Translations under genes and position numbers: made by a program | DNA from: Collybiopsis luxurians FD-317 M1 | Lineage: Eukaryota; Basidiomycota; Agaricomycetes; Agaricales; Omphalotaceae | Direction: 5' to 3' | Assembly (NCBI GenBank): GCA_000827265.1 | Contig: KN834810.1 | Span: 15,250 to 79,249, forward strand | Length of the DNA stretch: 64,000 nt | The notes under the pieces: generated by a model | The model's database searches: none | What the model was told of the DNA's origin: nothing | The model's input: only the letters and a program-made list of their open reading frames with translations | Shown: positions 35,207 to 45,870 of the stretch, piece by piece | How positions within the stretch are numbered: position 1 is the stretch's first letter | How the letters are laid out: each line of letters opens with the position of its first letter

Positions 35207-35902
35207 GTATAGCTCACAATTGCAGCTTAAACGACCTGGCTCGCGAGTCGCAAAAAGGCAAGAAATTAAACCTAAATACCTACTATCCTCTATGTAAATT
35301 GCTTGTCTTTCCGATAACTGCAGTTAAACCTTTATGCATTTCGTCCATAGAACTGTCTACATGTAGAAAGCACAGAATTTATTACAGTAAGGTTGTTCGA
35401 AATATTAGAAGCTCTCTATAGAGGCCCGTGTGTCCTAATCTCACCGGTCAAAAAATTTCCTTTCTTAGTAAATTACTTTGGTAAACACCTATTTCTTGTC
35501 AAATCGGGGCCAATTAGGCTAGGTTGCCTCCAATGTCTCGGCCAATTTAACTGACATACACGAGATTTGCTGCGCACCCAAATTCAATAGCAGACAACTC
35601 CTGGGCCCCAAAGGTAGAGTTGGCTATGTAGTTTCCTATGTAGAGCAGCTTTTATTGGCTCGCCGGCCTGGGGCAACTGGTCAACATGAATGCGAGGGCA
35701 ATCGCGCAAAGTGGCGAACGAAATTCGAAAAAACTCCATTCACACTGCCACAAAAGTGAGAATCACAGAAAGTATACACTTTACTAGATAGTAGATGGGG
35801 ATAATATACTTTTAAGAACAATCCACAGCAAGATGACTTGGGTTTGTATAGCAGTCATGCAAAATTCGAAGACATTCTCCGAAATGCATGTTAACACTGG
35901 GA
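35207..35902. other. Intergenic before the inverted-repeat element
   Basis: No coding signal recognised. The element's left terminal repeat begins near 35903. Confidence 0.5.
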
Positions 35903-36117
35903 CACCTCACGACAGACCGACAATGCCACTTGGAAAAAGAAGTGAAAAAGATAAGGAAAAAGGTCTTCTTTTTCAATAAATTTTTCAAGTGAAAAAGTAT
36001 AGTTTTGCCACTCGAGAAACACAAAGAAATAGATATTCTTTTTCACTGACTTTCGCGCCTGTAAAAGGCGCCGGTCCGACCGATCACGGTGCGGGGCTCA
36101 CGTCCTATGTCTGTGGA
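35903..36117 (+). repeat. Left terminal inverted repeat
   Basis: Aligns by eye, as reverse complement, with 42514-42733. Shared landmarks in order are CACCTCACG, a GAAAAAGAAG purine-rich stretch, ACTCGAGAAA, CGGTCCGA, and GGGCTCACGTCC-ATGTCTGTGGA (C/T variants). It extends about 215 bp. An outer similarity (TGGGACA at 35898 and 42751) means the true end could be up to about 25 bases further out. Confidence 0.8.
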
Positions 36118-36719
36118 TGAAACAGGGTTTTCAAGTTTTCAAGTGAGAAAAGGAGAAAAAAAAAAGAGAGAGAGAAGAGGATTGCTATGATTCTACACAC
36201 CTTTTGGACCTCTGATTTTGGCAGTAAATTGCCGTGGGTGCAATCGGAAGCGGGTTTACGGCACTGCTTTCAAGATATCAAGCTCACGGCCTATGGCTGC
36301 TTAGAATGGTTTCAGGCCGGATGGAACATGTCCTGAAAAGACATGTCCCTTTTCAAGATGGCGTCACTTCTGGCATGCATGATGTGAATTTGCTCTCGCT
36401 ATGCATACACGTTCTCTATTCAACGCTTCATCAACACCTTGTTTCTTCTTTTTTTTCTCTTTTCTTTTCGCTTTTCTTGCTCTCTGTATCAGCTATTTCC
36501 TCGTAGGGTGGACAAGGGCAAGACAAGAGAAGTAACATCGGTGGGCTTGTTTTTGACTGTGGGTTCAAAACGATGGATCCTTTGGTGAGTCTCGGAATAC
36601 TTTCTGCATGTTCAGCGTAGTAATTTGCTTCTATAGGCTTTACTTCAATATCCAATGGACTTTACATGTTATCGAAGCTCCAAAATAATATACAAAGTTA
36701 ATATACATATCAATACGAT
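36118..36719. other. Non-coding interior of the TIR element
   Basis: Between the left terminal repeat and the stop codon of the element's gene. It has a purine-rich GAGAGA run near 36160 and TTTTC-rich runs near 36450. No gene is seen. Confidence 0.5.
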
Positions 36720-39700
36720 TCATTTATTCTGCGCCTCCCTCCTTTTTGCCAACTGAGCTTCGGAAAGCCATACTTTACCAGTGGGAATCTTTGTGGTATC
36801 ATGGCCACATCGACATCGTACCCTTCCTCCACTACCGGGACATTCCAGGCGTCGAGGACAATCATAGAACATCCAGGCAGCGCACCGTTTACTCTGAGCC
36901 TTTGAGTTCCTGATAGGCACAACAGGTACTTGCACTGCGAGTGTTGCTTGCGATAAGCCAGGCTCTGCTGCAGTGAAAGTGAGAACAGCTTGTTGCCAGG
37001 GCTGCCTCTCACTGTCCAAGTTACTGTGCAAATTCTCTGGTGATGGAGGATTGATTTCGTGACTAGGGAGGTTGTTTGGTAATGGGAGAAAATGAGACTC
37101 GTCGACCGCTGTATCTGAATCCCTAACATATTCAGCATCTGATAACTGACCTTCCCGCAAAGTGGCCATTGAGTTGAAGGAATGCTGGTTGACTGTGATA
37201 GAACCTGCATATTTATCAGAAGCGGTAGGAGGAGAATAATAGAATTCATACTATCAACCGATAAATCTTTCTCAAGCCGCAGCGAAATTGCATTCAGTAC
37301 GCGTGCTTGAACACGATTGGAACCCTCCAACATCTCAAGCAGTGGTCGCAGAGCTTCCGCATTGACTTCATCAAACAACATGGCTTGAGAAGTATTCCAC
37401 TTCGCCACTTTCTTTGCATGTAGCTCCAAGTGTTGTGGAAGTTTGCTGTAGAGCCGATCATTGGAATTCAGTATAAGTGGATCCTGCTTCTCGACATCTG
37501 AATTCCAGTCCCTAGCCATCTTAAGAAAATCAATATCTTTCCAGAATTCGTGTGCACTGCGTGAATGATTGGATGCAAGAGCACCTTGCTTGCAAAATTT
37601 CTTGTCATTAGCCTCGGATTTGAATTTCCAATATTCTGCATGAGTGTGGACTGGCGTGACTGGGAAGAGAACTCGCTGGCGAAGCTGCAGGTATCGATAT
37701 TGATTTGTCGGTTTTGTAGAAAGACATGTGAGACTATGGACAGGGAGATCACGATGGTGTGGAACACCAGATACATTGACGGGAGGTAATGTGGTAATGC
37801 CGTATTGCTGAGCAAGTTCAGATGAAATTGGATTGATACCAAAAGTTTCTGATGTTGCGATGCGGGTTGTGAGCATGGGAGGAGGGCAAAATGATGGCTT
37901 GACACTGAGCTCGGCAGCTAGCTCCGCAATCTCATCTAAAAGCCAGATATCAAAGTGGCCTTTATAAACACTCCCTGTGCGATTATGATGTCCAACCTAT
38001 GCTAGAATTTAGAAGGAGCCATACTGTAAACCAAAATACATACTGTTTTATTTCTCCGATAGATGAGATTAACCAATAATGCTTCTGCACCTTCTGTCGA
38101 AGCCAAGGATGCCCCAAAGAAGCACCGGAGAGGCATGTGAAGACCGCCTTCAACAGAGTTTGTTCCTCGCATGCACCGATAGAGAAATAACCCATCGTGG
38201 TCATGGCCCATTTCAAAATATAATGACAGTCCCTTTGGATCACTGAGAAATCCGCGCCGTATTGTCTCAAGAAGTCGCTCAGCCATTTCATTAGCTGAAT
38301 CTGAAAAGAACGGTATGGACTTTCCTTTGGTTAACCAGCGGATATCTTTGAAGCTTGTAAAGCAAGTACTGACATGGGTATTAAGAGTGTCACGGTCAGG
38401 AATCAGTCGATGGATTCGCTTATTGATGGCTGAGGAATGTCGCCGCTTCATAAAGTTCCAGGATCCCCCCTTCTTTTCAATGACAGCCTGGACTGCGGCT
38501 TCATCTGAGGCATCTCGAAGAAAAATAGCCTCACTGAACCGGTGAGCAAACTCGTTATAAGCAGGATGGTTTGTTGGAAGACAACGCAGAAGACGATCCA
38601 TGAAGTGAAATGCATCGTCAAGGACACGAGATGATGCTATTGCATTGGGATCATTGGATTGCTCAATGATTCTGAGAATATTCTGCCCATGGTCAATCGC
38701 CTCATTAAGAATATCTGTTGCTGACCCTGACTGATCTTCGTGCTCTATCCCAGATGGCCCCTCGTCTGTCTGATCATCCATTGATTCATTAGAATCAGCT
38801 GATAAAGAATCAATGAATGACCTATCAGCACGGAGTTCATCGAGAGATTCAGAAGATGTGGAATCAGGCCGAGAAGGAAGACGAGCAGGTGTAATAAAGC
38901 CAGGCCCAAATGGTGATGAAGGCGGGAGAGGGGATGTCTCAGAACGCGATCGAAGCATTGACATTGTGACAACTGCTTTTCATCCATGGTCATAGATCCA
39001 TTGAATAGTTTGACCATGAAGCCGATGTAGCTGAAGAGGAAGAAGGACTTTGGTGATTTCAATGAGTGAGCGAGAAGCAGTAAGATTAATATGTTTTGTC
39101 TGGCCACTGTCATTCATGGGAATATCAATTGAGCCTTTGTGCATCACGATGGTGCCTTCGGCAACTGGTTTCTGAGAGATAACAAAGGTAATGAGCTGAC
39201 CCGGAGTTCGAGCTTGATGATCAGTAAGTGGGAGACCTGTGGAGTCACGTCTAGTTAATGTTTGATATACCTCCCAAATACAATGCATCTCTCGAACCAA
39301 CTCCACTATGTGGCTATCATCAAGAGATAGAGAGGCAGACCAGGGATAGTTAGCTGATGCCTGGGGCATTTCATAGAACTTGTGAAGAACAGAGCCTGCC
39401 AGAATGTCCAAAGGTGTCACAGTATCGCTAGTGATGCCTTTTAACTTTGCATAACTACCAAGATCCAGTATGGGAGGGTGCGGTCCACACAGTATCTTTT
39501 CCAAATCATATAAAGAAAGTGCACGCGCAATATGAAAAAGAGTTGAGTGGATTCGAGAACCAAGTTTAATGATCGAGCGGTTGGTCAGGATGGCCTTCAG
39601 AGATGGAACAACATTCGATGAGGAGGTAAATCCTGACACCTGATGACCAAATTTTAACTTGAGGGTACACAAATTAACATATGAAACTTACCTTCAGAAT

Positions 39701-41848
39701 GTACACTTTCTGTGCAGTACGCAACTGAATGATATCCAGTTTTGGTCACTCCCCAGACCAATCACTGTACTTAACAGAGACAGCAATCAGCATAGCCTGT
39801 GACTCTGCATTCTCGTAACTTTGCAGAATTTCAGAGCAAGTACTCTGGATGTAAATAGGGTCATTGCAGTAGATAGATTGGATACCTCCATCTATCTCAA
39901 AGGGTGCAAGATCTGAGAAGCTGGTAATGTGATTTACATTTTCTGTGATAGAAGGCATAATCTTTTCATGAAAATCTTGCTCCACTATCAGATTAATAAG
40001 AGGTACAGTCGGTAAGTTAAATGGTCTCTTATATTTACCTTGAGGTTGATCACAGTATATAACTCTTGTTGGAGGATGGCCGTGAGCCCTTAGCCCCTCT
40101 CGTAGTCGTTCATACATGCCTTGAACAAATGAGAGCGACTTGGTAAGACAAAATGATTGTGCTCGGACTTGCTCCCACTCATTAACGACTGAGTACAGGG
40201 CAGTATGAAGTGGTTCACCCTTAAGACCACCCATGTGTTTCATAATCTAAAATCAACATGAAGTAGGTTGAAAGGCTTTTCCATTTAAGTATATCAATAT
40301 ACTTACCCAAAAGGTGTGATCACCTGCTAGTCGAGTTCCAGAGGTTGAGGCTAAATCACATTCCAAATAGATTCGGAATGCTGCAAACCAGTCGGTGAAC
40401 ATGGCTCTCATATACTGGGTAGAAGGTGGAGCTCCCGCAAATAGAGAGGCATCATTGAAAGCGGAAAACAGAGGAATCTGGGATCCTGAAAACCCATGAG
40501 AATGTGCACAGGCGAGATACATGAGTTCCAGTTCTGCATGATGGCGGCGCTGCATTTCATCCACAAGGGCTGAATAGGGACCAGCACCAAACCGTGTTGC
40601 TGAGGTACAACGTAGCTCAGCCATTAATGACTTGTCTATACCACCGCAAGCAGACAAAAAGGCTGTAGTAATTAAATCATGTGCAAGCGATACATAGAGA
40701 ACTCAGAATATACATACCTGGAAAAGCTTCTTGCCAGTGTCGAGCCAGTTGGCCAATAATATGGGGATCTGTGCCTTGCCAACTCATGCCACAGCCAGGG
40801 TTACTCCGTCGGTTTTTGTTGCAGAGGTACCGACATGTTAAGAGAAAATAATCCTTTGGTTTTTGCCTAATACAGCGCGCAATCGGATTGTCATTGAAAC
40901 CTTTATTCAGCAAATGCATAGTGAATAGCTGAAATGACGACTTGTTATTACAATAACCTACCATTTCATACTAAACTATTTCCACACCCACACTTCAAGT
41001 TCATAGGTGTAAGGAGATCCGGAATCCAGACAAAAACCTCATGCTCATAAAGAGGACTAGGTGAGTAACTGGTAGTAGCAACTACCTCAAGGGCGAATGC
41101 TGGATGTTTCGGTCGTATCCAAAAATCACCATCGCGGTACACTCAAGGTTTGCCATGATTTCTCAGATCCATCACAATACCATCAACAATTTTCCGAAGG
41201 TACTGAGTACTGGTAGACTGCAGGTTGGGTTCTGTGGCCTTTGTTTCAGCCTCCACTGCTTCAGCATCAGCCTCGGCATTTTCATTGATGCTGCTCTCAT
41301 CAAAGAGACTGTCATTAATAACGTGGTCTCCTGATGCAATATCATGGTCTGGATCATTCTCTGTGATGAAATTGAGCTCATGATCAAGTATACGAAGGTC
41401 TTCCTGGCATATGAATCCAGTACCAGCAGAAGTCTCAGCAGACACTACACAAAATTGATTCAGCTAGGAAGATACATTGCTAACATCTATTCGCACCTGA
41501 AGGATCTGACCGACACCACCCAGCAGAGCCCTGTGATGCACCTGAAGACAGATTTGACATTGATGGCTGAAGAGGGATTGGCCTGGTGGTGTTTCTGGGT
41601 GCGAAGAAATTGCCTGGAGATAACGGCGCAATTGCAGTTTGTGGTGCAGATTCGGACAGTGTTATCGGAGAAATTGGAGGTGGAGGTGGAAGTGTACTGA
41701 TATTTGATTGTCTATGCAGCTTGCTTTCACGTCGAGCACGCGCCTCGGCAGCGGTTTCGCCCTTTCTTGGTTTACCAGAAAATCTACGTGAACCACCATG
41801 GTTGGCAGAATGCTCTGGTTTACGGCCCTTTGTACAATCAGGAGGCAT
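36720..41848 (-). pseudogene. DUF6729-like / 3'-5' exonuclease-like transposon protein, three TGA stops
   Basis: Minus-strand gene with at least seven introns and about 1,550 codons. N-terminus: basic, MPPDCTKGRKPEHS. Then WIRPKHPAFAL, EVFVWIPDLL and LKCGCGN, which from memory match the fungal domain labelled DUF6729, followed by NDNPIARC and LTCRYLC...GCG. Next is a block with GDHTFW and RVIYCDQPQ that resembles the first two acidic positions of DDE transposases (inference). An RNase D/WRN-like fold follows (LDIIQLR, ILDLGSYAKLKG), but its usual DEDD residues are not apparent. The C-terminal half has CMRGTNSVEGG, VGHHNRTG and a Cys cluster DCPRRLECPGSGG. TGA codons at 41143, 39746 and 38980 interrupt otherwise continuous similarity. 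Function unknown; probably the element's own mobility protein. Confidence 0.7.
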
Positions 41849-42513
41849 TATTAGAGCAGAAAAATAATAAGTTTAGCTGAAAGGCAGCTCAGACTGAAAC
41901 AAGTCGATGAAGGTCAGCGATCAAGTAAATGTATTTGAAATTCGAGCACAAACTAAAGATACATGGATACATGACTCGGATTTAACTGAGAATGGATATC
42001 AATCCAATATACAGCATGTACAGGGTGCAGAGGTGAATAAGCTTAGCATGCCAGAGATGTAGATGAAGGGACATGGAAATATCAGCAGAACTTGGAAAGT
42101 AAACCATGTTACGGAACCGGCAGTAGAAATCATTAGTATTCAGGCAATGTGGCAGGATAATGAGTGCATACCTGGCAACCAGTAAGCCCCCGCATGCTCT
42201 TCATCATACTCTTCAGACTAGATGCGAAGGGAAAAAAAAATTCGCTGCCAGCTTTGGTACAGGCAATATCGGTGGTTGCAGCCAATGACTGGCTCAGAGA
42301 GTTGCATAGAGAGCCTCCGGAGACAGACATGTAGAGAGAGGATGTATGGTATGACATAGGAGATCAATCAGTGGTGGATCAGTCGGTGGTGGTGGTTGTA
42401 GAAGAAGAAGAGCTCGCAGGGGCAACTTACACGTTCCGGAGGTTGCTATTTTGGGAAGGACATGGGACATTTCCGGGTGGCTGTGTAGGCTATGTCCAAA
42501 TTTGACATAGCCG
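41849..42513. other. 5' flank of the element gene
   Basis: Promoter side of the element's gene, up to the inner edge of the right terminal repeat. The hairpin at 42489-42512 has 8-bp arms (GCTATGTC/GACATAGC). No gene is seen. Confidence 0.5.
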
Positions 42514-42733
42514 TCCACAGACATGGGACGTGAGCCCGGTGCGGCCCCAATCGGACCGATACATTTTTCGGTTGGATAAGGTAATGAAAAGCTCAATCTT
42601 TCCCTTTGTCTTTCTCGAGTTGCAAAAGTTAAATTTTTCATTCGAAAAAGCTGCCGAAAAAGAAAAGCTTTTTCTTTACCTTTTCCGCTTCTTTTTCCCA
42701 GCGGTGTTTTTCAATTTGGCCACGCGTGAGGTG
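42514..42733 (-). repeat. Right terminal inverted repeat
   Basis: Reverse complement of the left repeat with the same ordered landmarks; ends CGTGAGGTG at 42725-42733. Identity is roughly 65-75% by eye, so this copy is old or its ends evolve quickly. Confidence 0.8.
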
Positions 42734-45700
42734 GGATGAGAAGGCTCCTGTCCCACGGTTCCTTGCTTGTAATCCTTTAGAAAGGTTGTGTATGGAAACA
42801 CAATGTAAAACACATACAAGGAAACCTGTTGACACTCGAGTTCATACAGATCCAATTTCTAGTGGTAATAATGAACTTGAAGTGCGTTTCAGGCTTCGTA
42901 GACCATTACATGACGTGTGCAAAGTCAAACGTAACTGGACATCGACTGACAGAATCCCATAGTCTACCTCATCTCTGGTCTCCGCCCTCAACCTTGTGAT
43001 ACAAAAATGTATCCAAGTTTTTTCTGGCACTTGCATGCAAAGATCCAACCATACTGAGTTCCGTGCGAGTGAACCGAAACGGCGGCTGATGCCCTGCGAG
43101 TGGTGCCATCCACGTCTTTCTCTTCATCACCTCAACCTCTATATAAACCTCTTCATCTAAGCCCTAGAGTTTAACTTGTTCGATGTCCTGGTTGGATACT
43201 TGAAAAGATTTGACTGTCGCAGGTATTCTCGTGCTTGCCCAAGGAGCACCGAACTTTTTTTCGATAGCACCTGGCGAACTGTCACGGTTTTCTGCCTATT
43301 TTATTCGTAGTGATGGAGTGTCATCGTGCCCGGAGACCATCGTTTCCTGAAATTATTTGGCCGATTTGGTGGTGCGGGGTGGCATAATCGTGGATAGAGA
43401 CGAAAGAAATTTTGAGAACCACGTGGTTCGTTTGCCCTGACTCACACTTATACCGCAATCTACCCATCAAAGGCGCACAGACAATATACAGACATCTTGG
43501 ATACCACTTCACTATTCATTCAGGTGCACAGGGAGGTGTATACGGTCACGCTGGCGATGGACAGGGAGGCTGTGAGCGGGATGAGTCTTGCGAAGAGCAG
43601 GTGGTGAAAACGACAATACTGAGCCTCGTTCAGCGTGTGACGATAGCGAGTACGATTTCGAGTTCGTCCTCTACTTCCACCGAGGCCAGAGCAGCGGACA
43701 AGTTGGTGTTTGCTGGCAGTACGCAGGGGCCCTCGGTGTTACTGAGGAGGTTTGGGCTTAGTCGAGGAAGAGGAGCCGGAAGATGAAGATGTGATTATGG
43801 ATGAGTCGGCAGCTGCTGCTGCGGCTCAGACGACTTACAGTAATGGGGCTGGTACTACTGCGGGTGTTGTTGATGCAGAGAAGGTAATGTTTTTTACGTC
43901 TTCGGTATCTCATACTGGATGCTGATCTATCCATAACTCTAATTATCTACGGGACTTCCATTACCACCACTACAAATCCAACTACCGAAGTAATCTCCTC
44001 CAATAAAATTGAATCTACTCTAACTAAACCAAAACCAAAGCTCGTCTCCGCTGGACTCCGACCCTGACCCTCTTGGACCACTCCTCCCGTACGGAAGCAT
44101 CAACTCCATGGCGCTGGGTCAAGAAATGTGCGGAACTATTACTTGGTTGGTGATGAAGTTGTGGGAAGGAGAAGGAGAAAGGAAGGCAGAGGGAATAAGG
44201 ATGATAATTAGTACGAATTCGAATTCTAGTCCGGGTTTAGTCGGGTGAGTTTTCTTTGTTTTGGTTCCGTATTCTTGCCTTCGCAATAACCTTCTTCGTA
44301 TTAGTAGATAACCATACCCTCAACGTCGTTATCTAATATCTCGAATGACAATACTCTCGCTCGCATATTAGGTACTGCGATTGGCGCCGCGGCGGCGTTG
44401 CAGGTGATGACGGGGGTGATTAGGACGGTTACTTGGTGATCTCCGCCTCCTTCAGAACAGGTATTCTGTCGCTTTTGTGACTTCAACATATCCTGGCCCC
44501 CTCGCTGTCCCAACAAGAATCAACAGTATCTAGCTTGATCCCGGAGGTCCTGTTGGCGCCCTAAGATCGTGAGACCTGTATAGCCACTTGTTCTTGATAT
44601 AAATTGATAAAGACAGCCAAGTAGACCTTACAATTGTCGCAGTCTATACGCAAGCTGCCATCTGTGGTTATGAAAAGGGCATGTCGGATGGATTCGGGGG
44701 TTGTGTCAAAATGTAGTCGTAGTGGTACGTCTTCGAGTTCTGATATCGATGGACAGAAACAGAGAATTTGGATGGTCGAGGACAGGGAAGGAATGGATTC
44801 AAGAGCCATGTTCCTGACTAAAAACCCTTATTCCACTTTCCTCTCGCTCAACAGATGGTATAACTAATGAATAGTCTCCTTCAGCCTGAACAGGCAGGGG
44901 TATACCGAAGGCATAGACCGCCGTTGAAAATTAGTTGCGAGTTCGGAGGGTCGGTTTTCATAGAAGACCTTCCGATTGTGAAGTAATTAGTGGGTGCCCT
45001 GGGAGGCTGTAGGATTGGACTCAGGATGATTGTATACGGTGCGCAGAGTTGGATCATGAAGTACGAGGAAGGGCGAGAATGGGAGTACTTGAGCAAAGCG
45101 TCGTGATAAACAGTAGGAATTGGAATCCCGTACCACACATTGATCTGTACCCTCAGTAAACAAAATATGCGAAAACAACGAATTGATGATCCAAAGCAGC
45201 GTACTGTATGACTGAGAAGGACAGCACGAATGAAGAGATACAAAGAATAGTGGCACAGCCAATTCGCTCTAGGATCCCCGATTAGCCGGGTTTTAATGGT
45301 TGTCGCGCCATGGACCCAGCGCATGGCTAGGTTGGCCAGGAAGAGATGTACAGACTCCCAGATATTCCAGGACAGAGGGCATTGTGAGTTAATATCACCC
45401 GGGTACTAGTAGCATTGCGTAATACTTGGGAACATGAAGGAGAGGCCGGTTATTTGCTACAACGGCAACTCGAGCCCATCGACTCAGTCGGCTTCAGTCG
45501 GCTTCAGTTCCGCCGCGGCAATGAGTACAGCGGCGTGGTTGAATTTTTCATTGCAGAAAATTGTTAGCTTCAATAACTAACAGAAAGAGGTTCTCAATTC
45601 AACCCTTATGAACCCTCTCATTATCGACAACTTTTGGCCTATCAAGGCAGCTATCCGGTGTTGTGTCCCCCGGACCCTGTCAATGTTTCAACAGGCGGTA

Positions 45701-45828
45701 TGAATGGTGTACTTGCAGGAGTACAAGGATATTCACTCCGAAGATTACTCGTACTTACCTCGTCCTTTACTAGCTACTTTCAACTGTTGTCTACTTTCAC
45801 CTGTTCTTGTAGGGATCCTCCGTGTATC
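42734..45828. other. Long gene-poor stretch, possible gene remnants
   Basis: A TATATAAAC run near 43141 looks like a promoter, but the ATGs after it give only short frames. Coding-like fragments lie at 43760-43880 (acidic, then an alanine run) and 44030-44440. Minus-strand frames at 44561-44809 and 44881-45324 have no recognised family. I cannot assemble a gene. Confidence 0.4.
43412..44442 (+). pseudogene. Possible remnant of an unidentified plus-strand gene
   Basis: Three pieces in different frames look coding by composition. A frame at 43412-43786 ends in serine-rich sequence; an overlapping frame at about 43760-43880 reads EEEEPEDEDVIMDES and runs to a possible donor (GAGAAG/GTAATG). A third piece at about 44050-44440 contains DSDPDPLGPLLPYG and ends AIGAAAALQVMTGVIRTVTW before TGA. 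They may be exons of one gene or decayed fragments. I recognise no family. Confidence 0.25.
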
Positions 45829-45837
45829 TATATAAAG
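45829..45837 (+). promoter_or_regulatory. TATA box of P450 I
   Basis: TATATAAAG, 34 bases before the ATG at 45871. It argues against the longer in-frame start at 45634, which would lie upstream of it. Confidence 0.6.
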
Positions 45838-45870
45838 GTACAGAAGCTAGTCGACCTGATCAGTCCTCAC

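Larger units (their letters stand above)
35903..42733 (-). mobile_element. Large TIR element carrying a DUF6729/exonuclease-like gene
   Basis: A unit of about 6.8 kb bounded by imperfect inverted repeats of about 215 bp and holding one large multi-exon gene on the minus strand. If the ends are CACCTCACG...CGTGAGGTG, the bases next to both ends are GGA, a possible 3-bp target duplication. The long TIRs recall Mutator-like elements and the CACC end recalls CACTA-like ones, but I cannot assign a superfamily. It is inserted between P450 copies H and I. Internal hairpin GCTATGTC...GACATAGC lies at about 42489-42512. Confidence 0.7.

Noticed and set aside
35890..42762. CACTA-superfamily assignment from a CACTGGGACA-like outer end
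   Set aside because: The right end reads CCGTGGGACA, the flanking 3-mers there do not match, and the gene lacks the known CACTA transposase.
44881..45324. Minus-strand 147-codon frame with hydrophobic parts
   Set aside because: No recognised domain, no clear promoter or splice structure, and two overlapping frames of similar length.
45634..45870. In-frame upstream extension of P450 I
   Set aside because: It lies across a good TATA box and has no counterpart in the other copies; the start at 45871 is preferred.
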